This document shows positions 20,174-29,185 of a DNA stretch of 64,000 nt, one piece after another. The DNA is from Caulochytrium protostelioides (taxonomy: Eukaryota > Chytridiomycota > Caulochytriomycetes > Caulochytriales > Caulochytriaceae): assembly GCA_003615045.1 (NCBI GenBank), contig ML014213.1:1-64000 (forward strand). The letters are read 5' to 3'. The translations under genes were made by a program, and so were the position numbers. How positions within the stretch are numbered: the stretch's first letter is position 1; each line of letters opens with the position of its first letter. Under the pieces are notes generated by a model. It searched no databases. It had not been told where the DNA came from and saw only the letters and a list, made by a program, of their open reading frames with translations.

Positions 20174-22570
20174 ATGAGGATCAGCCGCGTGGAGACCGGC
20201 AGCGGCCTCGGCGACGCCCGCGGGGCGCCCACGCCCGCCGTGTCCGCCGCCACCTCGCCATGGCCGCCTTCGGCCTTTACGAGCCCCCGGCTCGCCTTTG
20301 CCGCTTTCGCCACCGCTGACGACGCCGGCGCCGCCGATCACGCCGACGGCGCCGACAGGCTGGACAGCCACCGGGCGCGGCCATCGACGTCGGCTCGGGG
20401 GACGCCCGCCGCGCCCTTCGCGCTCGCGCTGGCGCTGCTGATCCCGGGCGCCTCGGCCATCCCGACGCCCGCCGACACCTCCGCCGATGGCGCCGCGGCA
20501 GGACCGGCGGCGGCGCCGGGCACCGGCGACGCGGCGCCGTCGGTCCCCGGCGCGCCGTCCACGGGCGCCGCGGCTAGCAGCAGCACACCATCCAGCGACG
20601 GCAGCCCCAGTGTGACCGACAGCAGCAGCATCAACAGCCTGGCCAGCACGACGCACGACGCGCTCGCGAGCTCGACCACCAACCACGCGGTTCCGTCGTC
20701 AGTGGCGGCCTCGACCACGTCCTCGACGGCGGCGGTCCCGGCGGCGGAGGCATCGCCGCCCCCGTCGGGCGTCCATGCGGGCGTCAAAGTCGCCGCCATC
20801 GGCGCGGGCGACAACGGCGTCGCCCAACCGAGCGCCGCCTTGATCAACACTCTCCCGGACTCGGACGCCACCATCACTCACAGCGCGCAAGTCCCTGCCT
20901 CAACCGCTGGGTTAACTGGCAACGCCAGCGGCCACGCCAACAGCAACGCCAATAGCAACAACAATGCGAACGGCAACAGCAATGCGAACGGCAACGCCAA
21001 CAGCAACACGCGCGGCAACGGCGGCGTGACCTCCAGCGTTCTCGGGAACGGGGCCACGACGCTCTCCGTGACGATGCCTGCGTGGAGCTCGCAGCCGCCG
21101 ACGCAGCCGACGTCGACGGCGCCGGCGTTCGCGCAAGTGAGTGCCGAGCCCGTGCTCCCGGCCGGCGAGACGGTCGGCGCGCAGGTCATCCAGCAACCCG
21201 CGGGCGCCAACATGCAGGCCGACGGGGACATCAAGAACGCTTCGGCCGACCCCGTGCTCGCGGCGCCCGCGGCCGCCGCCGCCGCCGCCGGCCCCGTGGG
21301 CGACCCCAGCGCCACGCTCTCCACAGCCGCCGCGAGCCAGACCGACCACCCGGACAGCGCGAGCAGCGGCGCGTCGAAAGGCGGCGCCAAAGTCGCCTCG
21401 ATCGTCGGCTCGACGGTGGGCGTCGCGGTCGTCTGCGCGCTCTGCGTCGTGGGCGCCGTCGTGTACCGCCGCCGCCGCGCCGGCCGCCCCGCCGCCGCCC
21501 CGAAGACGGCCAAGGCGTCGTCCCCCAGGGACGCCGACGGCGCGGGTGGCGCCGAGATCGCGCACAGCGCCGCGGCTGACCCGGACGCTGCGGATCCGGC
21601 GGCGATGACGCCCGGCGAAGCCCGCGCCGCGGCGGGCGGCCGGGCTGACGCCCGCGCCGCCACGGCCTCGCCGGCCGCGGCGTCCGCGCCACCGTCGTCG
21701 ATGCCGCTGGGCCTGCCCGGCCCGCTGCCGGGCCACGCGCAGCTCCAGCTGCATCTGCCGGGCCAGCCCCTCTATGGCCCCGGCCCCGGCAGCGCGGGCA
21801 CGAACCGGCCGGGCGACGCGTTTGTAGACGTGGCGGCGAAGCCGTCGTATGCGCAGGCCGTCAAGTCGCACGGCCGGCCGATGCCGCCGCTTGCGAGCGT
21901 GGCAGGCGGCGGCCTGCTGCTCGAGCTGCCGCCGATGGCCTCGGACGCCACCGTCCGCATCGACCGCGAGCTGTCGGTGTTCTCCCAGGAAGGCCGCGGC
22001 TCATACGCGCCGACGACCCGCGCGGGCGGCCCTCACGGCGACGCCGACAACGACGACGCGCACCCGTTGCGCCTGCCGCGCACGGCCAACGGCGGCGGCG
22101 GCGGCCACGTGCTCGCCGAGCCGGCGCGCGGCATGCGGCCAATGACCCAGTACACGACCATCTCGACGGGATCAGCGTTCAGCGGGCCGATGGCGCACGA
22201 GCTGGACGACGTCGACCTCGACGGCCACGAGAGCCCCGCGGCGCGCGAAGCGCGTCGGGCGCGCGCCTCGGTCGCGACGACCGTCATGGGCCCGCGCGGC
22301 GCGCCCGCGTCCGAGACGGACGAGGACGACACGGCGGACGACGACGTCGCCACCGGCGCCGCTTCCGACAGCGCGGTGCGCGCGCCCCCGAACCGCGCCA
22401 GCGTGAGCTACTCGTTGCACCAGAAGCTGATGCAGGGCTGTCTCGAGAACTCGGCGGACGACGGCGGCAGCGTCGCGTATGCGTACGGCTACCAGGACAG
22501 CCGCGCCAGCATGATCAGCAGCGTGGCGGGCGACGATGCCGACGCGTACACGTACTTTGAGGGCGACTGA
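20174..22570 (+). CDS. Ser/Thr/Asn-rich single-pass surface protein, mucin or sensor-like
   Basis: From the first in-frame ATG at 20174 the protein has 798 residues; the frame is open farther upstream, but only through a TTG at 20024. A hydrophobic segment followed by a small-residue cleavage-like site (FALALALLIPGASA, about residues 80-95) looks like a signal peptide lying too far from the Met, so the true start or an unseen 5' intron is uncertain. Residues about 95-400 are Ser/Thr/Ala/Pro-rich, with an Asn/Gly/Ser/Ala repeat at 20928-21015 (NANSNNNANGNSNANG). A clear transmembrane segment (VASIVGSTVGVAVVCALCVVG, nucleotides 21390-21455) is followed by RRRR and a cytosolic tail of about 360 residues ending YTYFEGD. 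The layout resembles fungal wall-stress sensors or signalling mucins, and it could be a Pmt4 substrate; both are inference. No named family is recognised. Confidence 0.7.
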   Translation: MRISRVETGSGLGDARGAPTPAVSAATSPWPPSAFTSPRLAFAAFATADDAGAADHADGADRLDSHRARPSTSARGTPAAPFALALALLIPGASAIPTPADTSADGAAAGPAAAPGTGDAAPSVPGAPSTGAAASSSTPSSDGSPSVTDSSSINSLASTTHDALASSTTNHAVPSSVAASTTSSTAAVPAAEASPPPSGVHAGVKVAAIGAGDNGVAQPSAALINTLPDSDATITHSAQVPASTAGLTGNASGHANSNANSNNNANGNSNANGNANSNTRGNGGVTSSVLGNGATTLSVTMPAWSSQPPTQPTSTAPAFAQVSAEPVLPAGETVGAQVIQQPAGANMQADGDIKNASADPVLAAPAAAAAAAGPVGDPSATLSTAAASQTDHPDSASSGASKGGAKVASIVGSTVGVAVVCALCVVGAVVYRRRRAGRPAAAPKTAKASSPRDADGAGGAEIAHSAAADPDAADPAAMTPGEARAAAGGRADARAATASPAAASAPPSSMPLGLPGPLPGHAQLQLHLPGQPLYGPGPGSAGTNRPGDAFVDVAAKPSYAQAVKSHGRPMPPLASVAGGGLLLELPPMASDATVRIDRELSVFSQEGRGSYAPTTRAGGPHGDADNDDAHPLRLPRTANGGGGGHVLAEPARGMRPMTQYTTISTGSAFSGPMAHELDDVDLDGHESPAAREARRARASVATTVMGPRGAPASETDEDDTADDDVATGAASDSAVRAPPNRASVSYSLHQKLMQGCLENSADDGGSVAYAYGYQDSRASMISSVAGDDADAYTYFEGD

Positions 22571-22607
22571 CCGTCCACCCAACTCCGCTCCTCATGGCCC
22601 TCCCCGT

Positions 22608-22680
22608 CGTCGGTCATCGGTCGTCGGTCGTCGATCGTCGGTCGTCGGTCGTCGGTCGTCGATCGTCGATCGTCGGTCGA
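22608..22680. repeat. Tandem heptamer array (GTCGGTC / GTCGATC type)
   Basis: About ten consecutive copies of a 7-base unit related to CGGTCGT lie 40 bases after the stop codon of the surface-protein gene. Variants alternate between GTCGGTC and GTCGATC. It is a minisatellite-like simple repeat, with no coding sense. Confidence 0.85.
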
Positions 22681-23062
22681 AGCGACGGTATACTGTGCGA
22701 CCAGCGCCCGGCAGCGGGCTTCCACGATGGATGCTGCCGTGTTGGGTGATGGACGGCAGACGCCGGCATGCGGCGCCGTATGATATCGTAATGTGTTTGT
22801 TTGGTGTGCGCCTTGAGCGTCGTCGCGGACGGGGATGTGGCGCAGCGGCCACTTGGCGGGCGATCACCCGGGTGGGGCCGCCGATCTTCCCGTGGCGCGG
22901 CCGCGTGGCCGTGCGCGTCCCTTCGGTGTTGAGCGGAGCGGCGATCGGAACCTTCGGAAGCATCGAAGGCATTGAATGGGGCGACGACGATGGCGGCGGC
23001 GGCGGCGCTTCAACCGTTCTGCCACAGACGCCGCCACAAATGCTTGGACACGTCGCCATCGC

Positions 23063-23101
23063 GGTTTGGTTTGGTTTGGTTTGGTTTGGTTTGGTTTGGT
23101 T
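23063..23101. repeat. GGTTT pentamer microsatellite
   Basis: About seven and a half perfect copies of GGTTT occur in a row on the plus strand (AAACC on the minus). It is unlike the local G+C-rich composition. It does not match the TTAGGG telomere unit usual in fungi. Confidence 0.9.
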
Positions 23102-23402
23102 GTTTCCAGGACCACGCGCAGCGCCCATGCCCGAGCTCAGGGGAGGCGAGCGGAGCCACATGAGCGCAGAGCATGGCCGCGGGAAGCGGGCGGTAATGTT
23201 CGGCCCGCGGTCAGCTGCGATCCTCTGACGATCCGATGCCAGATCCGATGCTAGGCGTCGTCACGGGCCCGCACGGGAGGCTCGGCAAGGAGGAAGGCGC
23301 CGAGGTCCGCGCGGCATCGAGAATGCCGCAGGAGGACGTAATGGACGCATCCAATTCATACCCACAGTCGGGCATTCCGCTTCATGAGACAGGCATCATG
23401 CG

Positions 23403-24392
23403 ATGGGTTGCCAAAAAAAAACAGCAGGACCGTCGACGGGGGAGGGACCCCTCGGAGACGATGCGAGGACGAGGCGCACCGAGCGACGGTTCGACATGGA
23501 GCGCCGGTCCGCTCACCCGCCACTCGCTCCCGTCGCTCTTCGCCCTCGCGTCCGTTTGATCGTGCCCATGTCGCCCTCGGCCTTCGCGGCGCCCGCGGCG
23601 CCTCTGGCGCCCACGGCGTCGTTCAAGTCGGGCTCGGCGGCCGTCGGGCCGCGGCTGAGTGCTGCGGCGACGGCGCCGCCGCCGCTGTCCGGCGCGGCCA
23701 CGGCCACGCCGTGCACGCTCCGCTTTCTCGAGGCACGGCGGCTTGGCGGTCTGCATCCCGCGGCGCCGCACGCAGCACCGCTGCCCCTGCGGCCGCCGTC
23801 CGATGCGCGGCGGCTGCCCGAGACAATGCGCGAGTCGCGTCCGATCGATCTGCCCGGCCGCGACAAGGTCTTCTCGGCCACGTGGCTTCATCCGCAGGCC
23901 GTCGCCGTCGGCACGAAATGCGGTGACCTGCTCGTCGTCCCGGTCGGCCGGCCGCACGCCGATCCGACGCCGCCGGCCGCCGCGCCGGTCGTCGTCCCGT
24001 GGGGCGCGACGCCCGACGAGGTCGTCGCGGGCCATGGCATCGCGTGGGCCACGCCGTCCGCCGCAGCCGGTGCTGTCGGCAGCTGCCATGCGCTCGTCGT
24101 GAGCCCGTGCGGCCGCTTCCTCGCCGCCAGCCGCGGCACCCGCGTCCATCTGTTCCTGCTGCCGAGTATGGAGCAGATCGCGCTCTACGCCGGCCACTGC
24201 GGCCTCGTGTTCAGTCTCGCCTGGATCTCGGCAACGGCCTTCGTCTCGGCCTCCCGCGACGGCACCGTGCGCACGTGGCGGCTGGATCCGGAGTGGCTGG
24301 AGGCCGCCGACATGAGCGCCACGGCCGTGGCCTTGCCGTCCACGTGGTGGCGGCATCTGCCGACGCCCCAGGCCGCCGCGGTGTGGGCGCAC

Positions 24393-24428
<36 letters not shown>

Positions 24429-25328
24429 GGATCACCGTCATCATCGCCAGTGCCGCCATGGCAGCAGCCCTCCCCATCGCCCGCCGTCGTCAAAGTCCGC
24501 GCCGTGGCCTATGAATCCCGCGTCGACTGCGTCGCGGCGTTGGGCACCGACGGCACGCTGCGGCTGTTTGATGCGCGCACGAGCGCCGGCAGGCACGACG
24601 ACGACGGCGGCGGCGGCGGCGGCGTCGGCGTGCCGCTGATGGAAGTCGCCGAGCCCATCTGCCTGCGGCACGACCGAAGCCACGCGAAGGGCCTGCTCGC
24701 GGTCGGCACGCAGAACGGCGTACAGTTTGTGGACGCGCGCCTCGCCCGCGTCGTCCACATGGCGCCCTCGCTCGACGCCGGATGGGGCGTCCGCTCCCTC
24801 GACGTGCGCGACGACCTCGTGATCGTCGGCGGCGGCCTCGGCCGTCTCGGGTTCTACGATGTCCGCGCGCAGGCGTATGTGTCCTGGCACGCACCCGGTG
24901 CGCCTGTCGACGACGACGACGGCTACGACCGCGGCGGCGGCGGCGGCGACATGGAACTCTTTGCGGAGACTCACCTTCCGATTCCGATGCCCGTGCTCCG
25001 TCCCATGCCGGCGCCGGCAGCCGCCCCCGCAGCCGCGCCGTTCGCTACGGCCACGTCGTCGCCATGGGTATCGCCGTCGTCGTCGCCACCGCCTCCGCCA
25101 TTGCGAGGTCATACGAGCGCGCCGTCCACCAAGCCGGCGCCGAACCGATACCACGAAACCGGCGCAGGCTGGATGCGTCGCGACGCGGTGTACCGCGTGC
25201 ACGCGAGCCATGCGCGGGTGCGCCACGCCGTGTATGCCCTGGCATGGGACGCCGTCGGCACGCGCCTGCTCGTGGGCGGCGGGCCCCTCCAGCAGACCCT
25301 GATGGGCAGCTATGCGGCTCTCTGGTGA
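23403..25328 (+). CDS. DCAF12-type WD40 protein
   Basis: The open frame from the ATG at 23403 encodes 641 residues; ATGs at 23496 and 23568 are good alternative starts, since the first 55 residues have no family counterpart. The protein is a WD40 propeller resembling animal DCAF12, a substrate receptor of Cul4-DDB1 ubiquitin ligase. Matching blocks in order are KVFSATWLHPQAVAVGTKCG, then GLVFSLAWISATAFVSASRD, then KVRAVAYESRVDCVAALGTD, then GVRSLDVRDDLVIVGGGLGR, then the end block VGTRLLVGGGPLQQTLMGSY finishing ALW. Inserts between blades hold poly-Ser (24393-24430), poly-Gly and Pro-rich stretches. In animals DCAF12 recognises C-terminal degrons; whether this protein does so is inference. 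DCAF12 is not a usual feature of yeast genomes. Confidence 0.85.
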
Positions 25329-26052
25329 CGGCAGCCACCAGCGTCCGCGGTGGCGATCGACTCTGAATTTTTTTAAATGCTCTACTCATTAGACGCGTGC
25401 GTGAGGCGACTCACGCGGCACTCAGTATACTTTCTCTCGACAGCGACCATGCGCGACTTGGGTGAAAGCGGGCGATCGGCCTCCGACGGCGGCGGCGGCT
25501 TGCGCGGCCTTGGCGCAGCCCCTCGTTCGCCGGGGTGCACGGGGGGGAGGCAGCGGTGGCGTGGCCGTCGTTGAGCCGGCCACTGCCGACCCCCGGCCGC
25601 CGGCCGCCGGTGGCCACTACGCCAGCGGAGCCCACCTCGGCAGAACACCGGCATGCGGCGCAAGGACCGTCGTCGCTCGGACGCCGAGCGGCGCGCGGCG
25701 GCCGTCACTTGATGGAGAGCCGCCCGGCGCCAAGCGCGACGATCGGCACGCAGGAATGGAAGGCCGCACGTCGCGGCTGCCGCCACGTGGCGACGTGCAG
25801 GCGATGCGCGAAGGCGATGCCACGCGCACGGGTCGCCCAGGACAGCGTCGGTCCCACCCAGGCCGCCGATCTCTTTGGCGGGGTTCGCAGCGCCGTTCGA
25901 GCTGCTCGGTGAGTCGTCCGCATCATCCGACGATTGGATCGCATCGGCGTCGTGGGCCATACCTGCAGAACGCCTGACCATCCTCTGCCGTCCGCTCCCG
26001 TCTAACGGACTCTCGCTGCCTTATTTATTCGCCGGTCTACCCTCTGCTCCGC

Positions 26053-26086
<34 letters not shown>

Positions 26087-26128
26087 CACGCCCGGCCCGC
26101 GACTGCGCTAGCGTGCCTCCGCCCAAGG
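25329..26128. other. Intergenic region upstream of TAF10
   Basis: No gene is supported. A GCT triplet run lies at about 26053-26084, just before the TAF10 start, and an A/T-rich motif (TTATTTATT) at about 26020-26030 may contribute to its promoter. Confidence 0.55.
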
Positions 26129-26683
26129 ATGGCCAGCCCGTCGTCGAAGGCGGCGGCGTCCGGCGCTGCTGCGTCGGACACCACCCAGCGTGAGCGTCCG
26201 GGCCGCGGGATGGCGAGCGACGGTCGGCGGTCGTCGCAGCCGTCGACGCCGGCGCCGAGCGGCGCGAACGACGTCGCCGCCGCCGCCGCGGACGGCGCCG
26301 GCCAGGCCGACCGCAAGCGCAAGGCGCGGCAAGACGCCAGCGCGCTCGCCCACGACGGCGGCCTCGCCGAGCTGCTGCTCATGATGGACGACTTCCATGC
26401 GATCATCCCCGACAGCGTGACGGACTACTACATGGCCAAGAGCGGCGTGGCCTGCGACGACGTCCGGCTGAAGCGGCTGCTGGCGCTCGCGGCCCAGAAG
26501 TTTGTGGCCGACGTGGCGACCGATGCGCTGCACTACAGCAAACTCCGCCAGCAGATCCCGATTGTCGGGCCCAAGAAAAGCGCCGTGCCGAAGGACAAGC
26601 GGCTCGTCATGACGATGGAGGACCTCTCGGCGGCGCTGGCGGAGCGCGGCATCAACATCAAGAAGCCCGACTACTTTACATGA
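26129..26683 (+). CDS. TAF10: Transcription initiation factor TFIID/SAGA subunit 10
   Basis: The 184-residue protein begins at an ATG at 26129. Residues about 1-78 are a low-complexity Ala/Ser/Gly/Asp-rich tail. Residues about 80-184 form the TAF10 histone fold. LAELLLMMDDFHAIIPDSVT, then LLALAAQKFVADVATDALHY, and the C-terminal block LVMTMEDLSAALAERGINIK followed by KPDYFT all correspond closely to yeast and human TAF10. TAF10 pairs with TAF3 or TAF8 in TFIID and with Spt7-type partners in SAGA; it lacks its own nuclear import signal in other species. It ends about 160 bases from the convergent thioredoxin-fold gene. Identification is firm because the C-terminal motif is nearly invariant. 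Confidence 0.95.
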   Translation: MASPSSKAAASGAAASDTTQRERPGRGMASDGRRSSQPSTPAPSGANDVAAAAADGAGQADRKRKARQDASALAHDGGLAELLLMMDDFHAIIPDSVTDYYMAKSGVACDDVRLKRLLALAAQKFVADVATDALHYSKLRQQIPIVGPKKSAVPKDKRLVMTMEDLSAALAERGINIKKPDYFT

Positions 26684-26844
26684 AGCGCCGCCGACCGGCC
26701 TCGCCGACGGCCTCGCAGACGATTCTCCGCGTTCACCTCGCGTTCTTACTGTGTTCTATATATACGTTGTGTCCATCACACAGTCAGGCGATGCGTCACC
26801 CGGGTGCGGCCGATGCGGTCTCCAGCGAAGGGTGCATATCAGGC

Positions 26845-28107
26845 TTAGCACATCGCGGGGGTCTCGTCCTGCGCGGGATCGAGGTGCTTCACAAACGCGT
26901 CGCGGGACGCGCGACGGGTCCGCGGCGGCCGGCTGCAGCGGTTGTGCCGGCGCCGGCGCCAGAGCGCTTGCAGGAGCAGCCACGCCGCGGCCGCGACCGC
27001 GGCGCCGACCGTGCCCCATACCAGCACCCGCCCATACGACGCGTGGACGCCGCCCGACCGCGGCGGCGGGTCCTCGGGCAGCACGGTATCCGTATCGGGC
27101 ATATCGTCGAGCCGCGACTCCATCATGACGACCGTCGGCGCGCCGCGCGACGCGGCGAGTGGCGCCTGCCGCGCGTCAGCGACGGCATCGGCGTCTGCCG
27201 CAACGGCGATGCTGCGGCTGCGGTCCGGCTGCCGGCGCGCCGTGGCGGCGGCCTGCTCGCGGGTGCTCTCGGCGTCAGCACGAACGGCTGTCCTGTCGAA
27301 AGAGCCGGCGTCAGCGGGGCGAAGGGTGGCCGCGGCAGCCATGGAAACCGCGACAGCATGGTGCATGGCCGGGTGCGCCGCCGGTATGGCGGCGGCCGAC
27401 GCCGTGGACGCCGGCGGCAGCGAAGCAGGCCGCGGCGCGGCGGGCGGCGCGGCATACTGCGTTTCGGCGCGCAGGATGCGCTGCCAAAGCTTGTTTTCGT
27501 CGTCGCCGCCAGTATACTTTTCACGGAGCACGCCGTCCGTATAGATGAGGATCGTCGGGTAGCCGGAGACGGCGGGCTGGCGGATGCAGAAGGACGAGGA
27601 ACCGCCGCCGACGCCTGAGCACTCGATGCGGCCGAGGGCGACGTGGGGCACGCGGGCGTGCTGCTGCTGCCAGCGCTGCGCCACGGCCGTCCAGTGCGGC
27701 AACAGCGCCTGCGTATAGGGGCACCACGAGGCGCCAAAGAGGACGAACCAGGTGCCCGAGGGATGCGCCGGGTCCTGGCGCGTCACGAGCGACGCAAAAT
27801 GATCGGGACTCAGCAGCGACGGCGTCGGCGGTGATAGCGGCAGTGATAGCGGCAATGCGGCGGCAGCGGAGGCTGGGGTCGACGCCGTGGTCGCGGCGGC
27901 TTGGACGGGCGCGACCGGCATCCATACCGCCGCCACGGCGATCAGGATGGCCGTCCACAGCGCCGGCGCGGCGGCGATGGCGTGGCGGCGGACGCCGTCT
28001 ATGGTGAAGTGGGAGCGTTTCGGCCGCCGTGATGGCCGCCGTGATGGCCGCCGTGGGGAGACCATATCGCCGCCGGCGCGAGCCGGTGGTGGGCGAGCAG
28101 AAGGCAT
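26845..28107 (-). CDS. Thioredoxin-fold ER membrane protein with a CPYT motif
   Basis: From the ATG at 28107 the protein has 420 residues; the open frame reaches 28191 only through a GTG. A basic N-terminus (RRPSRRPSRRPKR) precedes a hydrophobic signal sequence (about 43-70, ending APVQA). Residues about 98-220 form a thioredoxin domain: LFGASWCPYTQALLPHW holds the active-site region (Cys129-Pro-Tyr-Thr132), and a cis-Pro loop follows in AVSGYPTILIYTDG. An Ala/Pro/Arg-rich linker leads to one membrane segment (about 360-381) and a basic tail. The layout is that of type I TMX-like or PDI-related proteins of the secretory pathway. The second active-site Cys is Thr, so it could form mixed disulfides but not the usual CxxC cycle. 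The partner is unknown. Confidence 0.8.
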   Translation of the reverse strand: MPSARPPPARAGGDMVSPRRPSRRPSRRPKRSHFTIDGVRRHAIAAAPALWTAILIAVAAVWMPVAPVQAAATTASTPASAAAALPLSLPLSPPTPSLLSPDHFASLVTRQDPAHPSGTWFVLFGASWCPYTQALLPHWTAVAQRWQQQHARVPHVALGRIECSGVGGGSSSFCIRQPAVSGYPTILIYTDGVLREKYTGGDDENKLWQRILRAETQYAAPPAAPRPASLPPASTASAAAIPAAHPAMHHAVAVSMAAAATLRPADAGSFDRTAVRADAESTREQAAATARRQPDRSRSIAVAADADAVADARQAPLAASRGAPTVVMMESRLDDMPDTDTVLPEDPPPRSGGVHASYGRVLVWGTVGAAVAAAAWLLLQALWRRRRHNRCSRPPRTRRASRDAFVKHLDPAQDETPAMC

Positions 28108-28546
28108 AGTGCCGACGATGGGTCTGCAAATAAGAAGGAGCTGATCGGATGCCGATAGCACGGGGATCGATCGAAGCGAGAAAGAACGCACCGGTCCTGT
28201 AGTCGACGATCGATGGAAAGATGCCGATGTAGCACAAAAATGTTGTTACGCGATCAAGTTGGACGAGATCATTGCTATGCTAGGAGCGCCGTCGGTCCAG
28301 TTAAGGCTGACCATGTAGATGGTTCAGACGATTCAGATGATTCAGAGTGGCAGGAGAAGGAGCGCCGATGGACGTGCGACGATGACGGGCACCGTTGCCG
28401 CTGTCGTTTGATTTGCCGATCCCGTGGGTCGTTTGGGCACACCGGCGTTACACCACGGCGCTACCGCTCTGTTTGCGGGGACGCGCACGGCGTACCCGCA
28501 CATCTCATGTCACTTCCAACTCCGCCGGCGCCGACGGAGCCGCCTA

Positions 28547-28580
<34 letters not shown>

Positions 28581-29185
28581 CGCCCGGCCCTCGGCACGCG
28601 TCCCCCTACTCCACCCCACGCATCCGAGGCTCGCGCTGTCCCACCGCTGCGTTCCTTGCGCTGAGATCCAGCGGTCAGTGGCGGCGTCCACGAGCTCGTG
28701 GCTGTGGCCGTGAGCTCGTGTCGCCGCCGCCATTGTCTTTCGCTCTCGCCCGTCGTGGCCGCCGCCCAGGGATCCTGAACGCGGGGGCTCGATGACGCGA
28801 GGCGGGGTTTCAATATCCCGCGGCTCCGCGACGCGGCCATCGAAAAGGGGGAAAAGAGCAGCAGCGGAACCCAACTCCGCCGCCTTGAGGAACGCAGGGA
28901 GGGCGGATCCTAGTCGTCCGGCACGAGGCCGTCGCGACGCTCATGGGCGTGCTTCAGCGCAGGTGGCTCGAGACCCGGCTGGCCAAGAGCGCGAGAGAGA
29001 CCGCGCACGCCGGCTGCAGCCCAGCAGCCGCGCAGTTGGACAGCGCCGGCTCCACAGGTCCTGCGCAATTTTGTCGGTGGTGCTGCGACGAGGGCGATTC
29101 AACCATTATACAGATTTTGTGCATCATCGCATTGTGCTTTTCGTGGATCCGCAGACCCGCGACCGCGGGCCGCGGTCCTCAGCCT
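28108..29185. other. Intergenic region between two minus-strand genes
   Basis: No gene is recognised. A CGC triplet run (about 28543-28577) and three near-direct GATTCAGA-like units (about 28325-28348) are present. The part next to 28107 should hold the promoter of the thioredoxin-fold gene, and the part next to 29186 the 3' end of RAV1. Confidence 0.5.

Larger units (their letters stand above)
22571..23402. other. Intergenic region with two striking tandem repeats
   Basis: It contains a heptamer-like array at about 22608-22680 and a GGTTT pentamer array at about 23063-23101. No gene is recognised here. The stretch just before 23403 is probably the promoter or leader of the DCAF12-like gene. 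Confidence 0.6.
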
